In this document: positions 27,659 to 38,373 of the stretch, one piece after another
How positions within the stretch are numbered: position 1 is the stretch's first letter
Layout: every line of letters starts with the position of its first letter
Source of the DNA: Desulfobacterales bacterium
GTDB lineage: Bacteria > Desulfobacterota > Desulfobacteria > Desulfobacterales > ETH-SRB1
DNA length: 41,703 nt
NCBI GenBank assembly: GCA_030611985.1
Contig: JAUWOS010000003.1
Location: 1-41,703, forward strand
Direction of reading: 5' to 3'
Position numbers and translations under genes: made by a program
Notes under the pieces: generated by a model
What the model saw: the letters and a program-made list of their open reading frames with translations, nothing else
The model's database searches: none
Told to the model about the DNA's origin: nothing

Positions 27659-28246
27659 GAATTCAAAAAGCTCTTTTTTCTTCGGAAAAAGGGCTTTTTC
27701 TTTTTGATGAGCAATGTTGGTTTCTGACAGCATATCAAATGGTTGTCTGTAGTTCGGCTGGAGTATCCCATCCTTCCAGGTGGAGTTCGAACACACGAAA
27801 TTTATGATTCGGCGCTTTTCCTGTTCAGTCTGTTTTTTATAAAGAACTACAGCATGTTGCGCGAGTTCGAGTAACTTCACACCCTCATCCGGATATGATC
27901 TGTTGGCTGTCTGATGTCGCTCGATTTTGCAAAAAATGTCATTCCGCTCCTTGAGAGCGGCAACGACCCAACCAAGGACATCATCATCCATTTTTATGGC
28001 GCTGATTGCCTGGCCGAACTGGCGCGCAATTTCCTCTTCCCGCACCCATTTTTCCTGGCACTTCCCTTTGTTTCCGGTACAGCGATAATAGACATACCGC
28101 TTTTTCTTTATCTCGGCTACCATGGCGCAACCGCAGTGTCCGCATGACAGCAATCCCTGAAAAGCCCAGTTGTGTTTCTGCCGGCCTGTTTTCCGGCGGC
28201 CTTTTTCGGCCATGACTTCCTGCACCCGATCAAAAATGTCTCTGGA
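27617..28246 (-). pseudogene. Truncated serine recombinase (zinc-ribbon and C-terminal part)
   Basis: ISRDIFDRVQEVMAEKGRRKTGRQKHNWAFQGLLSCGHCGCAMVAEIKKKRYVYYRCTGNKGKC...; no catalytic domain, in-frame stop just upstream. Confidence 0.82.
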
Positions 28247-28317
28247 AATAAGAGGTTAAGGTCATCTCTCCATTCAATTTGGCTAACTGGCGGAAAACAC
28301 CCTAAAGGTTAGAAGGT

Positions 28318-28435
28318 CGGCTTTCGGCCGCTCTTGCTCTCAAGTCGCTGAAACCCATCTCATCAAAAGACCGGTACTCCAATCGCTTGCCAACCCGGAT
28401 CTGCACAGTGTACTCATTCACAAAAGAAATAAAAA
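28318..28435 (-). pseudogene. Short remnant reading frame, possibly recombinase-associated
   Basis: Minus strand reads FISFVNEYTVQIRVGKRLEYRSFDEMGFSDLRARAAESRPSNL*; no start, family assignment uncertain. Confidence 0.3.
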
Positions 28436-29107
28436 CATACTCCCATTCAGTACCTGCCGGAAAACACAGCGCAAATCTATTTTGATTTTGAACAACTCTC
28501 TGACGGCCAGCGCGTAATGATTGTTCTTTACTCGCTCCTGCTTGGTTTGCAGGACATGGGGCATACCGTCTTTATCGACGAACCGGAAAACTATGTTTCC
28601 TTGCCGGAAATCCAACCCTGGCTGATGGAACTTAACGATGCCTGTGGGGACGGCTTCCCTCAAGCTGTGCTTATCAGCCATCATCCCGAACTGATCGATT
28701 ATTTTGGCCCCGAAAGCGGGAAGTGGCTCGAAAGGGATCCCCTCGGCCCAACCCGCATCAAAAAGCTGCCGGAAAAGATTGAAAAAGGACTTGGAAATCA
28801 CCTAACCGCACAGCTCGCAAAATTGGGAGTTGCCGCTATTATAGCTTTATGCACAGCTCTGCTCAAGAAAAGTATACGCGGTGGACTCATTATTGTAGGC
28901 GAGATTAATCTTGGCGGTTCAATCGAGGAGATTCACAATTCGGTAACTATGGCTGAGATAGCCGTCGAAAAAGGAGCAACCGCCCTGCTGATGCCCATTA
29001 CCTGCCGTCGTCAGCTCTTTGATCTTTCAGATGATATGGCCACAAAGGTGGATATCCAGTTTTATTCAGATGCCCAGGATGCATTATTGAAATCAATTTT
29101 GGAATAG
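28433..29107 (+). pseudogene. Chimeric remnant: ABC/OLD-like ATPase C-terminal half fused in frame to BrxL (BREX Lon-like) C-terminus
   Basis: LSDGQRVMIVLYSLLLGLQDMGHTVFIDEPENYVSLPEIQPWL...ISHHPELID then GGLIIVGEINLGGSIEEIHNSVTMAEIAVEKGATALLMP...LSDDMATKVDIQFYSDAQDALLKSI; no N-terminus (TAA at 28430). Confidence 0.75.
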
Positions 29108-29250
29108 TGGATGTGATTACTGCTAATTGCCTATTGCAAAGACAATTAAAATTTGTAAAGATGTGAGTGTCAAAAGGGTTGCTTCAATAACGGGCGGCCC
29201 TTTTGATTTTTCCATCTTGTGTCCGTCAAATTACAAGATGGAGGTGTAGC

Positions 29251-29440
29251 ATGGGAATGATCTACAAACGTGGGAATACCTGGTGGATAAGGAAGTTGCA
29301 TCCCTTACCATATCGTGAGCGATGCCGATTTGAGACTTGCGGCTCAGTGTCAGCACGCCTACCTGGAATCGCAGTTGGGCACAAATCCGGGCACAATCGC
29401 CGATTTTGACGCAAAAAAGGGGCAACCCAAAGTGGGTTAA
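29251..29440 (+). pseudogene. Internally deleted tyrosine integrase remnant
   Basis: MGMIYKRGNTWWIRK (typical integrase N-terminus) followed in another frame by HIVSDADLRLAAQCQHAYLESQLGTNPGTIADF (integrase-like C-terminus). Confidence 0.6.
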
Positions 29441-29454
29441 CCCCTTGTTTTTAT

Positions 29455-29531
<77 letters not shown>

Positions 29532-29586
29532 AAGTGAAATTTAATATGAGTAAATAAGTCATTCTGCCAATCATGTCAATAATAAG

Positions 29587-29625
29587 TTAATAAAAGTTTC
29601 CCAAACAACTTAACATTTTGTAATT
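29587..29625. repeat. Dispersed repeat TTAATAAAAGTTTCCCAAACAACTTAACATTTTGTAATT
   Basis: Matches in inverted orientation at 33385-33426 and partially at 15225. Confidence 0.85.
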
Positions 29626-29637
29626 GTAATTGTTATA

Positions 29638-30681
29638 AATGCCTATTGACTTAGTTCATAATAATTTTTTAGTTTTTACTAATTGGGAATAAGTCATTGT
29701 TTCAGTTGATACACAAGCTTTTATAAGTCGATCAAAAAGTTCTCTTTCCCAAAAACGCCGATTAAATCTATAGCAAATTTCAGAGAGATATGATTGTAAA
29801 TGTTTTTCGGAGACGCCACGATGAGATCCTCTAATGACGGCCTTGGCATTGGAGATAACGCGATGAACCCAAGGCAAAAGCCTTCCAGCAGCTTTAGGAT
29901 CTTGGAGGACAACTTTATAATGGGACAAATTCTGCCCTTTAATCGCTTTTCCATAGGATCTCCAACCGTCAGTGCGAATAGCCTTCAGAAGATTTTTCCT
30001 TTCTTGGTTCATATGCCCGTAGCCAAGTCTCTCCAAAAAGTTTTCAATAGTTTTTGCAGAAGCATTGTCCACTACTCGCATATGCGCAAAACCAGGCCTT
30101 TCTTCTCCTTTCCGGTCCCGATAAAGGGATACTGCACACAAAACCGTGCTCTTCCGTTCACTCCCTCTGCCTTTCTTGCTACCTTTTGGTCCAAAAAACG
30201 ATTCATCCATTTCTACCAAACCAGCGAGGCTGTACCCAGCATCTCTATCAGCCATCGCCTTACGAACCTTATGGGCCATTAACCACGCAGTTTTGTAATC
30301 TCTGATTTCCAAAATACGCTGCATCTCAGATATCGAAACACCAACTTTGGCCATAGCCATATGATAGATAAGCCAATACCATTTGATCAAAGGTGTACGA
30401 GTTTTATGGAATATAGTTCCAGTTGTAAGACTAATTTTTGCCCGACACGATTTGCAATCCAAGATATTTCTCGTGCGGATAAACCACGCTTCAGTATGAT
30501 TACATCTGGAACATCTGAATCCATTAGGCCATCTCATTTCCCGAAGATGCTGAACGCACGCTTCTTCGGTAAAAAATTCCCTTTGGAATTCAAGCAAGCC
30601 ACGTTCCCTATATTTTTTCGCCATGGTTGTACCCCTGTGTTTAAGGGCACATTACTTTTATGAGCTAAATCAATAGGCATT
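29638..30681 (-). mobile_element. IS1595-family insertion sequence with 8-bp TSD TTGTTATA
   Basis: TIR AATGCCTATTGACTTAGTTCATAA vs AATGCCTATTGATTTAGCTCATAA; TTGTTATA at 29630-29637 and 30682-30689. Confidence 0.93.
29656..30624 (-). CDS. IS1595 family (ISXO2-like) transposase
   Basis: Zinc ribbon CSRCNHTEAWFIRTRNILDCKSCRAKISLTTGTIFHKTRTPLIKWYWLIYHMA; ISXO2-like DDE domain EMDESFFGPKGSKKGRG. Confidence 0.94.
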   Translation of the reverse strand: MAKKYRERGLLEFQREFFTEEACVQHLREMRWPNGFRCSRCNHTEAWFIRTRNILDCKSCRAKISLTTGTIFHKTRTPLIKWYWLIYHMAMAKVGVSISEMQRILEIRDYKTAWLMAHKVRKAMADRDAGYSLAGLVEMDESFFGPKGSKKGRGSERKSTVLCAVSLYRDRKGEERPGFAHMRVVDNASAKTIENFLERLGYGHMNQERKNLLKAIRTDGWRSYGKAIKGQNLSHYKVVLQDPKAAGRLLPWVHRVISNAKAVIRGSHRGVSEKHLQSYLSEICYRFNRRFWERELFDRLIKACVSTETMTYSQLVKTKKLL

Positions 30682-30783
30682 TTGTTATATTTATGTTCCC
30701 GTTAAAACATTAATATACAAGTTTTAATGCAAAACTCAAAACCAAAAACTCAAAACTGTTCCTAAGACACAAAATAGCTATAA

Positions 30784-31248
30784 ATGAACGAAAATCACAC
30801 AAAATTAATGAAGCTGGCATTAAATGAAGCCGCAAAAGCTGCACAAAACGGTGAGGTTCCTGTGGGCGCCGTACTTGTTGCAGAATCAGGAAGTATCATT
30901 TCTTTAGCACACAACTTGACAATAAGTCTTACTGATCCTACGGCACATGCGGAAATATTAGCATTACGTAAGGCAGCTAAAAAATCTATGAACTACAGGT
31001 TGTTAAACACAACACTCTATGTTACGATTGAACCATGTATTATGTGTATGGGTGCAATTATACATGCTAGGATTTCAAGGGTTGTTTTTGGCGCAAAAGA
31101 TCCAAAATGGGGGGCTGCGGGCTCTTTGTATAATTTTCCGAATGATATCAAATTAAATCATCAACCGGAAATCATAAAAGGTGTATGTGAGAATGAGTGT
31201 AGAAAAATAATTCAGGATTTTTTCCGCACAAGGCGATTATTCAACTAA
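30784..31248 (+). CDS. tadA: tRNA-specific adenosine deaminase
   Basis: GEVPVGAVLV, DPTAHAEILALRKAA, TLYVTIEPCIMCMGAIIHARI. Confidence 0.94.
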   Translation: MNENHTKLMKLALNEAAKAAQNGEVPVGAVLVAESGSIISLAHNLTISLTDPTAHAEILALRKAAKKSMNYRLLNTTLYVTIEPCIMCMGAIIHARISRVVFGAKDPKWGAAGSLYNFPNDIKLNHQPEIIKGVCENECRKIIQDFFRTRRLFN

Positions 31249-31272
31249 TTACAAAGCGAAAAGGAGCGGTAA

Positions 31273-32559
<1,287 letters not shown>

Positions 32560-32604
32560 TGAGTATTCAAAGGTTTAGGGTTTAGGGGTTGCAGGTTTAT
32601 CTCA

Positions 32605-32731
32605 CAAGCCTGCTTCCCAACATGTAAGCTTTTACAGGTGCTGTAGATGTACGTTTTCAGGGTAATCAACTATAGTGTTGCTATGTTGGTTGCCTTGGAA
32701 ACGTGCATATGCAGTGCCTGTGAACGCTTAC
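32605..32731. repeat. Hairpin MITE family 1, copy D (left end degraded)
   Basis: CTTCCCAACATGTAAGCTTTTACAGGTGCTGTAGATGTACG...GCCTGTGAACGCTTAC. Confidence 0.85.
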
Positions 32732-32907
32732 GAAATTTCTTACAGAGGCACAGAGTGTAATTACATTAAAAAGTTTTTCTCTGTGTCCTTTGTGAGAGAT
32801 CATTGCCGTTTTGTTCCTCAAAAACCAAAAATTCAATTACTCGACCAATTGCCTTTTGGTAAATTTTGATTGACAATTGGTGTATGATTTTCTAAAAGAA
32901 CCAAAGT

Positions 32908-32984
32908 CGGGACGTGGCTCAGCCTGGTAGAGCACAGCGTTCGGGACGCTGGGGTCGCTGGTTCAAATCCAGTCGTCCCGACCA
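32908..32984 (+). tRNA. tRNA-Pro (CGG), CCA encoded
   Basis: CGGGACGTGGCTCAGCCTGGTAGAGCACAGCGTTCGGGACGCTGGGGTCGCTGGTTCAAATCCAGTCGTCCCGACCA. Confidence 0.96.
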
Positions 32985-33384
32985 AATTCCCTCTGCATAT
33001 CCCCGAAACCTTTACAAAACTGCCATTTTGAGTCGCTTCACTGCAAGCCTTTTGAAGAATGGCTCCCACTACGAATTATAGTAAGAATCGCTATTGACAA
33101 ACTTATTTGTCCGTGTCTGTTCTCGCATATCTTACCGAGAAAGACGCGCATACCGGTGGTAAAGGCTTTAGTCCCAGGGTTGGAGCTGATAGCGGATTTT
33201 GACCGTTTCTCTCGTGTCAACCCGAGGCTCTTCTCCAAACTATTTACAGATCTCTCTTTTACAGCAAGAGGCAAAATGAAATCGACTCTGCCGGAAAAAG
33301 CAATGCTTCTGAAAAAAGTAAAGATTTAAGATTTAAGGGTGCCTGAACCTTAAACTTGTTACGCCTTCGGTGTGCTAATTTAAA

Positions 33385-33426
33385 AATTACAAAATGTTAA
33401 GTCATTTGGGAAACTTTTATTATTAA
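33385..33426. repeat. Dispersed repeat, inverted copy of 29587-29625
   Basis: AATTACAAAATGTTAAGTCATTTGGGAAACTTTTATTATTAA. Confidence 0.85.
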
Positions 33427-33438
33427 TAGGTTGTAAAT

Positions 33439-34428
33439 ATGAAAAATATTTTAATTGTAGGGGGAGCCGGCTATATCGGCTCTCATATGTGCAAATATCT
33501 GGCAAACAATGGTTACAATCCAATTGTTCTTGATAATCTTGTTTATGGACATAAAGAAGCTGTGAGATGGGGACCCCTTATTGAAGGCTCCATATCCGAT
33601 TCCAGATTGCTGAAGCAGATATTTTCAAAATATCAAATTGTTGCTGTAATGCATTTTGCGGCATTTTGTTATGTTGGCGAATCAATGACGGCGCCAGCCA
33701 AATATTACAGAAATAATGTTGCAGATACCATTAATCTGCTTGAAGTTATGGTTGAAAAAAATGTTTCCAGTTTTATATTTTCATCTTCCTGCGCCACTTA
33801 TGGAGAACCGGTTGAAATTCCTATCACGGAAAAGCACCCTCAAAATCCTATCAACCCCTATGGAAGAACCAAACTGATGGTTGAACAGATTCTGGACGAT
33901 TTCAAAAACGCCTATGGATTAGAATCTGTTTCTCTTCGTTATTTCAATGCAGCAGGTGCGGATCCCGATGGTGAAATAGGTGAAGATCACAAACCTGAAA
34001 CCCATCTTATTCCTTTGGTCCTTCAAACAGCTCTCGGTCAGAGAAAATCAATCAGTATATTTGGAGACGATTATCCGACAAAAGACGGAACCTGTATCCG
34101 GGATTATATTCATATCAATGATCTGGCTGATGCCCACTTCCTTGCTCTGAAAAGGCTTATAAATGGTCTACCTGGAGGGAAGTACAATTTAGGAAATGGA
34201 GATGGTTATTCTGTTGGAAAAGTGATTGAGACCGCCTGCAAAATTACTGGAAAACCGATCCCGATAAACATTGTAGAGAGACGGCCTGGCGATCCTGCAG
34301 TACTTGTCGGTTCAAGCAAAAAAGCCGCTGGAGAGTTGGGATGGAAACCCCGGTTTCCTGATCTTTATACAATCATCGAAACCGCCTGGAAATGGCATAG
34401 CAGATATCCTGAAGGTTACAAAGCTTAA
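33439..34428 (+). CDS. galE: UDP-glucose 4-epimerase
   Basis: ILIVGGAGYIGSHMCKYL, SSSCATYGEP, NPYGRTKLMVEQIL, TRDYIHxNDLADAH-like motif, GSSKKAAGELGWKP. Confidence 0.95.
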   Translation: MKNILIVGGAGYIGSHMCKYLANNGYNPIVLDNLVYGHKEAVRWGPLIEGSISDSRLLKQIFSKYQIVAVMHFAAFCYVGESMTAPAKYYRNNVADTINLLEVMVEKNVSSFIFSSSCATYGEPVEIPITEKHPQNPINPYGRTKLMVEQILDDFKNAYGLESVSLRYFNAAGADPDGEIGEDHKPETHLIPLVLQTALGQRKSISIFGDDYPTKDGTCIRDYIHINDLADAHFLALKRLINGLPGGKYNLGNGDGYSVGKVIETACKITGKPIPINIVERRPGDPAVLVGSSKKAAGELGWKPRFPDLYTIIETAWKWHSRYPEGYKA

Positions 34429-34575
34429 CGGACTTTTTTAGATAATTCATTTTATCATATAAATACAGCCATTTGTATAAGACAAAGCCTCGCAGAATGC
34501 ATTCTATAGCAGAATCTGGGAATAAATGACTTAGGCATAATTTTTTATGAAAACATCAAATTATCAGGATAATAA

Positions 34576-36000
34576 ATGTTGAACCACGAAGAAACGCAGA
34601 AACAACAATACTATCAATATCAGGAAGATGAGATTAATCTTATTGACTATTTACGTGTTATCTGGAAATGGAAGGTTTTTATAGCCCTTATAATTATTCT
34701 GTGTGCAGGAGCATCCACAGGACTGACACTTATCAAATATCCTGCACAACAAATAACAGAGTGTGTTATTTCTCTAAATTTTCCGGGTATAGAAAAACAC
34801 AAAAATCCGGATAATACGCTGTTCAGCAAAGATCAGATTATTACTCCCGCTATTTTAACAAGAGCAACCGCCTTTCTTCAAAAAAAAGACAAAAGTTTCT
34901 CCGAAGAAGATATAAGGGGAATGATAGCTATAGAAGCTGCAATACCGATAGAGATTCAAGAGAAGATGAAGAAGGCTGAAAAAAAGAAAGAATCGTATAC
35001 GTTTTACCCAAATCATTTTAGCTTAACCCTTGCCCTGGAGCAAGACAACATTTTTTCGATAAAAGAAAAAAATCGGATTTTGCTGTCAATAGTGGACGAA
35101 TACAGAAAAGACTTTGAGAAAACATATGGAGAAGAACCGTTGGTGGCAATTAAATTTCCTGCCGATTTTCTTGCAAATTCAGATTATCTTGATACAATAA
35201 GTACCTTTAAAATCAGAGTGAATAGCTTTATTGATTTTTTGGATTCCAAGATAGCAAAAGCCGGGTTTTTCAGGTCGCAGAAAACAGGCAGTTCATTTAT
35301 AGATATAAAAAATGATCTTGAATTGCTTAATAATATTACAATTTCCAAAATAGAGACGACCATTAAAACGTTAAAACTTGCCAAGAATAAAGAGCATCTT
35401 ATCAACTCATACAAACATAAAATAAGAATGATTGATGTTGAAAGAGAAAAGAAAGAAAAGGAGGCATCAATTGCCAGGAAACTGTTGAAAGATATGAGGC
35501 AACTGGAAAAATACGAGCCATCAAAGGGTGCGGTCAGCAAAAAAGGAGACACAAATCTGGTTCTTGATACTTCCTTTATCAAAGACTTGATTAAGGAAGA
35601 TTCTTCTTCACTTCTCTTAAAGACTGCTTTGCAGGCAGAAGTAATGGCAAAAAATCTGGAAGTTGATAAAAAATTCCTGGAAGAAGAAATTGTTTTTTTA
35701 AAGAAAACAGAAACAGGAACAGAAAATATTACCTTTGTTGAAACAAAACTAAAGAATATAAAGATTGAAATTATTGCCTTATCAAAGAGGGCAAACGATT
35801 TGAATATAGAATATCTTGGCAGGTTGATAAATAATGCTATTCAGGTTGCAAGGGATACTGAAACATATAAAGCAAGAGCTGTAAGCATGGAGAAGATCGT
35901 TCTGCTTACCAGTGTGGTCGCGTTATTCATGGCTGTTTTTATTGCTTTTTTTATCGAATATATAAAAAATGCCACAAATCAGACCAGAGAGACCGGATAG
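34576..36000 (+). CDS. Wzz/chain-length-determinant-like protein
   Basis: INLIDYLRVIWKWKVFIALIIILCAGAS N-terminal TM, long coiled-coil periplasmic region, C-terminal TM. Confidence 0.78.
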   Translation: MLNHEETQKQQYYQYQEDEINLIDYLRVIWKWKVFIALIIILCAGASTGLTLIKYPAQQITECVISLNFPGIEKHKNPDNTLFSKDQIITPAILTRATAFLQKKDKSFSEEDIRGMIAIEAAIPIEIQEKMKKAEKKKESYTFYPNHFSLTLALEQDNIFSIKEKNRILLSIVDEYRKDFEKTYGEEPLVAIKFPADFLANSDYLDTISTFKIRVNSFIDFLDSKIAKAGFFRSQKTGSSFIDIKNDLELLNNITISKIETTIKTLKLAKNKEHLINSYKHKIRMIDVEREKKEKEASIARKLLKDMRQLEKYEPSKGAVSKKGDTNLVLDTSFIKDLIKEDSSSLLLKTALQAEVMAKNLEVDKKFLEEEIVFLKKTETGTENITFVETKLKNIKIEIIALSKRANDLNIEYLGRLINNAIQVARDTETYKARAVSMEKIVLLTSVVALFMAVFIAFFIEYIKNATNQTRETG

Positions 36001-36001
36001 T

Positions 36002-36080
36002 TTAGGAATGTGGACGAAATAACTTCAACAAGCAGGCGCATAGATTCAGGTAGGATTTGCTTGACCTGCCCGCAATGCCT
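36002..36080. repeat. Truncated repeat family 2 copy
   Basis: TTAGGAATGTGGACGAAATAACTTC...AGGCGCATAGATTCAGG; right half missing. Confidence 0.75.
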
Positions 36081-36085
36081 GGCCG

Positions 36086-36230
36086 TTATTCTACCACCCA
36101 GACTGTACAGTTGCGCGCATGGTTGACGATCTTGCTGGAAACACTGCCAAAGAGAAATTCCTCACTCCGCGAAAGTCCATGCCTTCCTGCCACAATAGTT
36201 CCATATTCGGTCTCATCTCGTTCTGCAAGA
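36086..36230 (-). pseudogene. Universal stress protein (UspA) C-terminal remnant
   Basis: ILAERDETEYGTIVAGRHGLSRSEEFLFGSVSSKIVNHARNCTVWVVE*; only the last ~45 residues of a Usp fold. Confidence 0.7.
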
Positions 36231-36319
36231 ATGCACTGTGTCATGGAAGGGCAATGGCGCAAGACTGAACTGGCTGATACATTTTGAATTTTTGGTTTTG
36301 AATTTTCTGAGGTAACCTT

Positions 36320-37477
36320 TTGGATTCTCAACTTGTATGGGCGGAAGTCGATCTGAAGGCCATAGCTTGCAATATTCGTGAGTTACGGCGAATTACCAGT
36401 CCATATGCTCGTCTGATGGCGGTTGTAAAGGCCAATGCTTACGGGCACGGCCTTATAGAAATAACCCGGCAAGCCATACACAGCGGCGCAGAATTTCTTG
36501 GTGTGGCAAGAGCAAGTGAAGGAATTCAGCTTAGAAAAGCCGGCTTTGATGTGCCCGTTCTGATTTTTAGTTATACTTCTCCGGCAATGGCCGGAAAGCT
36601 TGTTGAATTTGATCTGACCCAAAGTATCTGCTCATACAAAACAGCCAAAGCGTTTTCTGCTGCTGCTCATTCACTTGGTAAAAAAATCAAGATACATATT
36701 AAAGTAGATACAGGTATGGGGAGACTCGGTTTGTTGCCCGACCGTCTCGGGTTGTTTAGCTCAGGCAAAGATACAATGAAAAATGCTGTAAATGAAGCGG
36801 AATCTATTGCATGTCTTTCCGGCCTGGAGCTGGAAGGCATATTTACTCACTTTGCTACTGCCGACAGTATGGATAAATCTTTTGCCGAAAATCAGTTTGA
36901 AGTGTTTATTGATTTTTTAAACCAGCTTCGCATTGCAGGTATGGAATTTCCTGTAAAACATGCTGCAAACAGTGCGGCTGTTATAGAAATGCCTGAAACC
37001 CATCTTGATATGGTGCGCGCCGGTATATCAATTTACGGCTTGTATCCCTCTAACGAAACAGACAAGAGCCGTATTGCGCTCAAACCTGCCATGGAGTTAA
37101 AAACCAGAATAATTCATTTAAAAAAAGTGCCGGCCGGTTTTAAGATCAGTTATGGCGCTACCTATGAGACCAGAAAGCCGACAACAATTGCTACAGTCTC
37201 TATCGGATATGCGGATGGATTTAACCGTCTGCTTTCTTCCAGAGGCTATATGCTGGTACGCGGACATAAAGCGCCGGTAGTGGGTCGTGTGTGTATGGAT
37301 TTGACAATGCTGGATGTGGGAGACATTCCGGATGTTGAACTGGAAGAAGAAGTTGTAGTTTTTGGCAAACAGGGTAGTTCATCTATAACTGTCGATGAAA
37401 TTGCCTCAAATCTTAATACGATCAATTATGAAGTCGTATCTACGATAACAGATCGTGTGCCAAGGCTTTATTTGTGA
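36320..37477 (+). CDS. alr: Alanine racemase
   Basis: AVVKANAYGHGLIEI (PLP lysine), HIKVDTGMGRLG, VSIGYADGFNRLLS, VVGRVCMDLTMLDV; TTG start. Confidence 0.96.
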   Translation: MDSQLVWAEVDLKAIACNIRELRRITSPYARLMAVVKANAYGHGLIEITRQAIHSGAEFLGVARASEGIQLRKAGFDVPVLIFSYTSPAMAGKLVEFDLTQSICSYKTAKAFSAAAHSLGKKIKIHIKVDTGMGRLGLLPDRLGLFSSGKDTMKNAVNEAESIACLSGLELEGIFTHFATADSMDKSFAENQFEVFIDFLNQLRIAGMEFPVKHAANSAAVIEMPETHLDMVRAGISIYGLYPSNETDKSRIALKPAMELKTRIIHLKKVPAGFKISYGATYETRKPTTIATVSIGYADGFNRLLSSRGYMLVRGHKAPVVGRVCMDLTMLDVGDIPDVELEEEVVVFGKQGSSSITVDEIASNLNTINYEVVSTITDRVPRLYL

Positions 37478-37508
37478 TAGAATTTTGACCTTTTGAAAGG
37501 AGCTTGAA

Positions 37509-38318
37509 ATGAACAAAAAAATACGTATCGGAGCTCTTGTATCAGGTGGCGGAACAAACCTTCAGGCCATAATAGATTCTTGTGAATCCGGAAAGATAGA
37601 TGGAAAAATAATATTTGTGGGATCCGACAATCCCGGCGCATTCGGTCTTAAAAGGGCAAAAAAGCATGGAATTTCTACTTTTTTTGTAAATTATACATCT
37701 ATTATACAAAATTTCAAAAAAGAGCCGGAAAAAATTATTCTTCCCGAAGATTTTGATATGAACGATTTGCTTTCAAAGCAGCATTTTTTTTCCGCAGATA
37801 TGCCCCATGAAAAAATAAAGTCTTTTATAATTACAAGAGCTGCTGCCGAAGCAAGACTGCTTGGTAAAATGAAACCCTACCAGTTCGATCTTCTGATATT
37901 AGCTGGTTTTATGAGAAATTTAAGTCCGTACTTTATTGACAGAGTCAATACTGTTCCGGGCGATCTTCGAATAATGAATATTCACCCCGCCCTGCTTCCC
38001 GCATTTCCAGGCACCGATGGCTATGGCGATACATTTCGATATGGATGCAAAGTTGGAGGCTGTACGGTACACTTTATTGATTATGGTGAAGATTCAGGAC
38101 CGATTATAGGTCAAAAAACATTCCGGATTCAGGAGAATGATACATTAGATACAATCAAGAAAAAAGGTTTAAAGATAGAGTGGGAGCTTTATCCGGAATG
38201 CATTCAATTGTTTGCGCATAGTCGGTTGGAAACCGTAAAAATATCACATACACTTAAAAATGGTAAAATACTGCAAAGAACCGTGGTAAAAATTGCGCAA
38301 CCGCAATCTGCCCACTGA
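37509..38318 (+). CDS. purN: Phosphoribosylglycinamide formyltransferase-like (with internal insertion)
   Basis: IGALVSGGGTNLQAIIDSCESG, LLILAGFMRNLSPYFI, MNIHPALLPAFPGTDGYGDTFRYGCKVGGCTVHFI. Confidence 0.9.
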   Translation: MNKKIRIGALVSGGGTNLQAIIDSCESGKIDGKIIFVGSDNPGAFGLKRAKKHGISTFFVNYTSIIQNFKKEPEKIILPEDFDMNDLLSKQHFFSADMPHEKIKSFIITRAAAEARLLGKMKPYQFDLLILAGFMRNLSPYFIDRVNTVPGDLRIMNIHPALLPAFPGTDGYGDTFRYGCKVGGCTVHFIDYGEDSGPIIGQKTFRIQENDTLDTIKKKGLKIEWELYPECIQLFAHSRLETVKISHTLKNGKILQRTVVKIAQPQSAH

Positions 38319-38373
38319 TTTCCATAAGCGTCAAATTAATCTGCATTCAAGTTTAAACTTCAGCCAATTAACT

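Noticed and set aside
27562-27771. ORF encoding ...SPARTRTADLVVNSHSLCQLSYWGS
   Set aside because: Antisense translation of tRNA-Asn
28433-29107. Possible intact novel ATPase-Lon defence protein
   Set aside because: No N-terminal ATPase portion or start, both halves are truncated relative to their families and flanked by recombinase debris; a scar is more likely
29800-30282. 160-aa plus-strand ORF
   Set aside because: Antisense to the IS1595 transposase coding region
32833-33069. ORF encoding ...GTTGFEPATPASRTLCSTRLSHVPTL
   Set aside because: Antisense translation of tRNA-Pro
33038-33330. Open frames on both strands downstream of tRNA-Pro
   Set aside because: No recognisable motif, no convincing start or ribosome-binding site; may be decayed sequence but cannot be assigned
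34576-34620. Wzz-like N-terminus (MLNHEETQKQQYY) derived from an 'accacgaagaaacgcag' type intergenic repeat
   Set aside because: Resemblance is short and cannot be distinguished from chance
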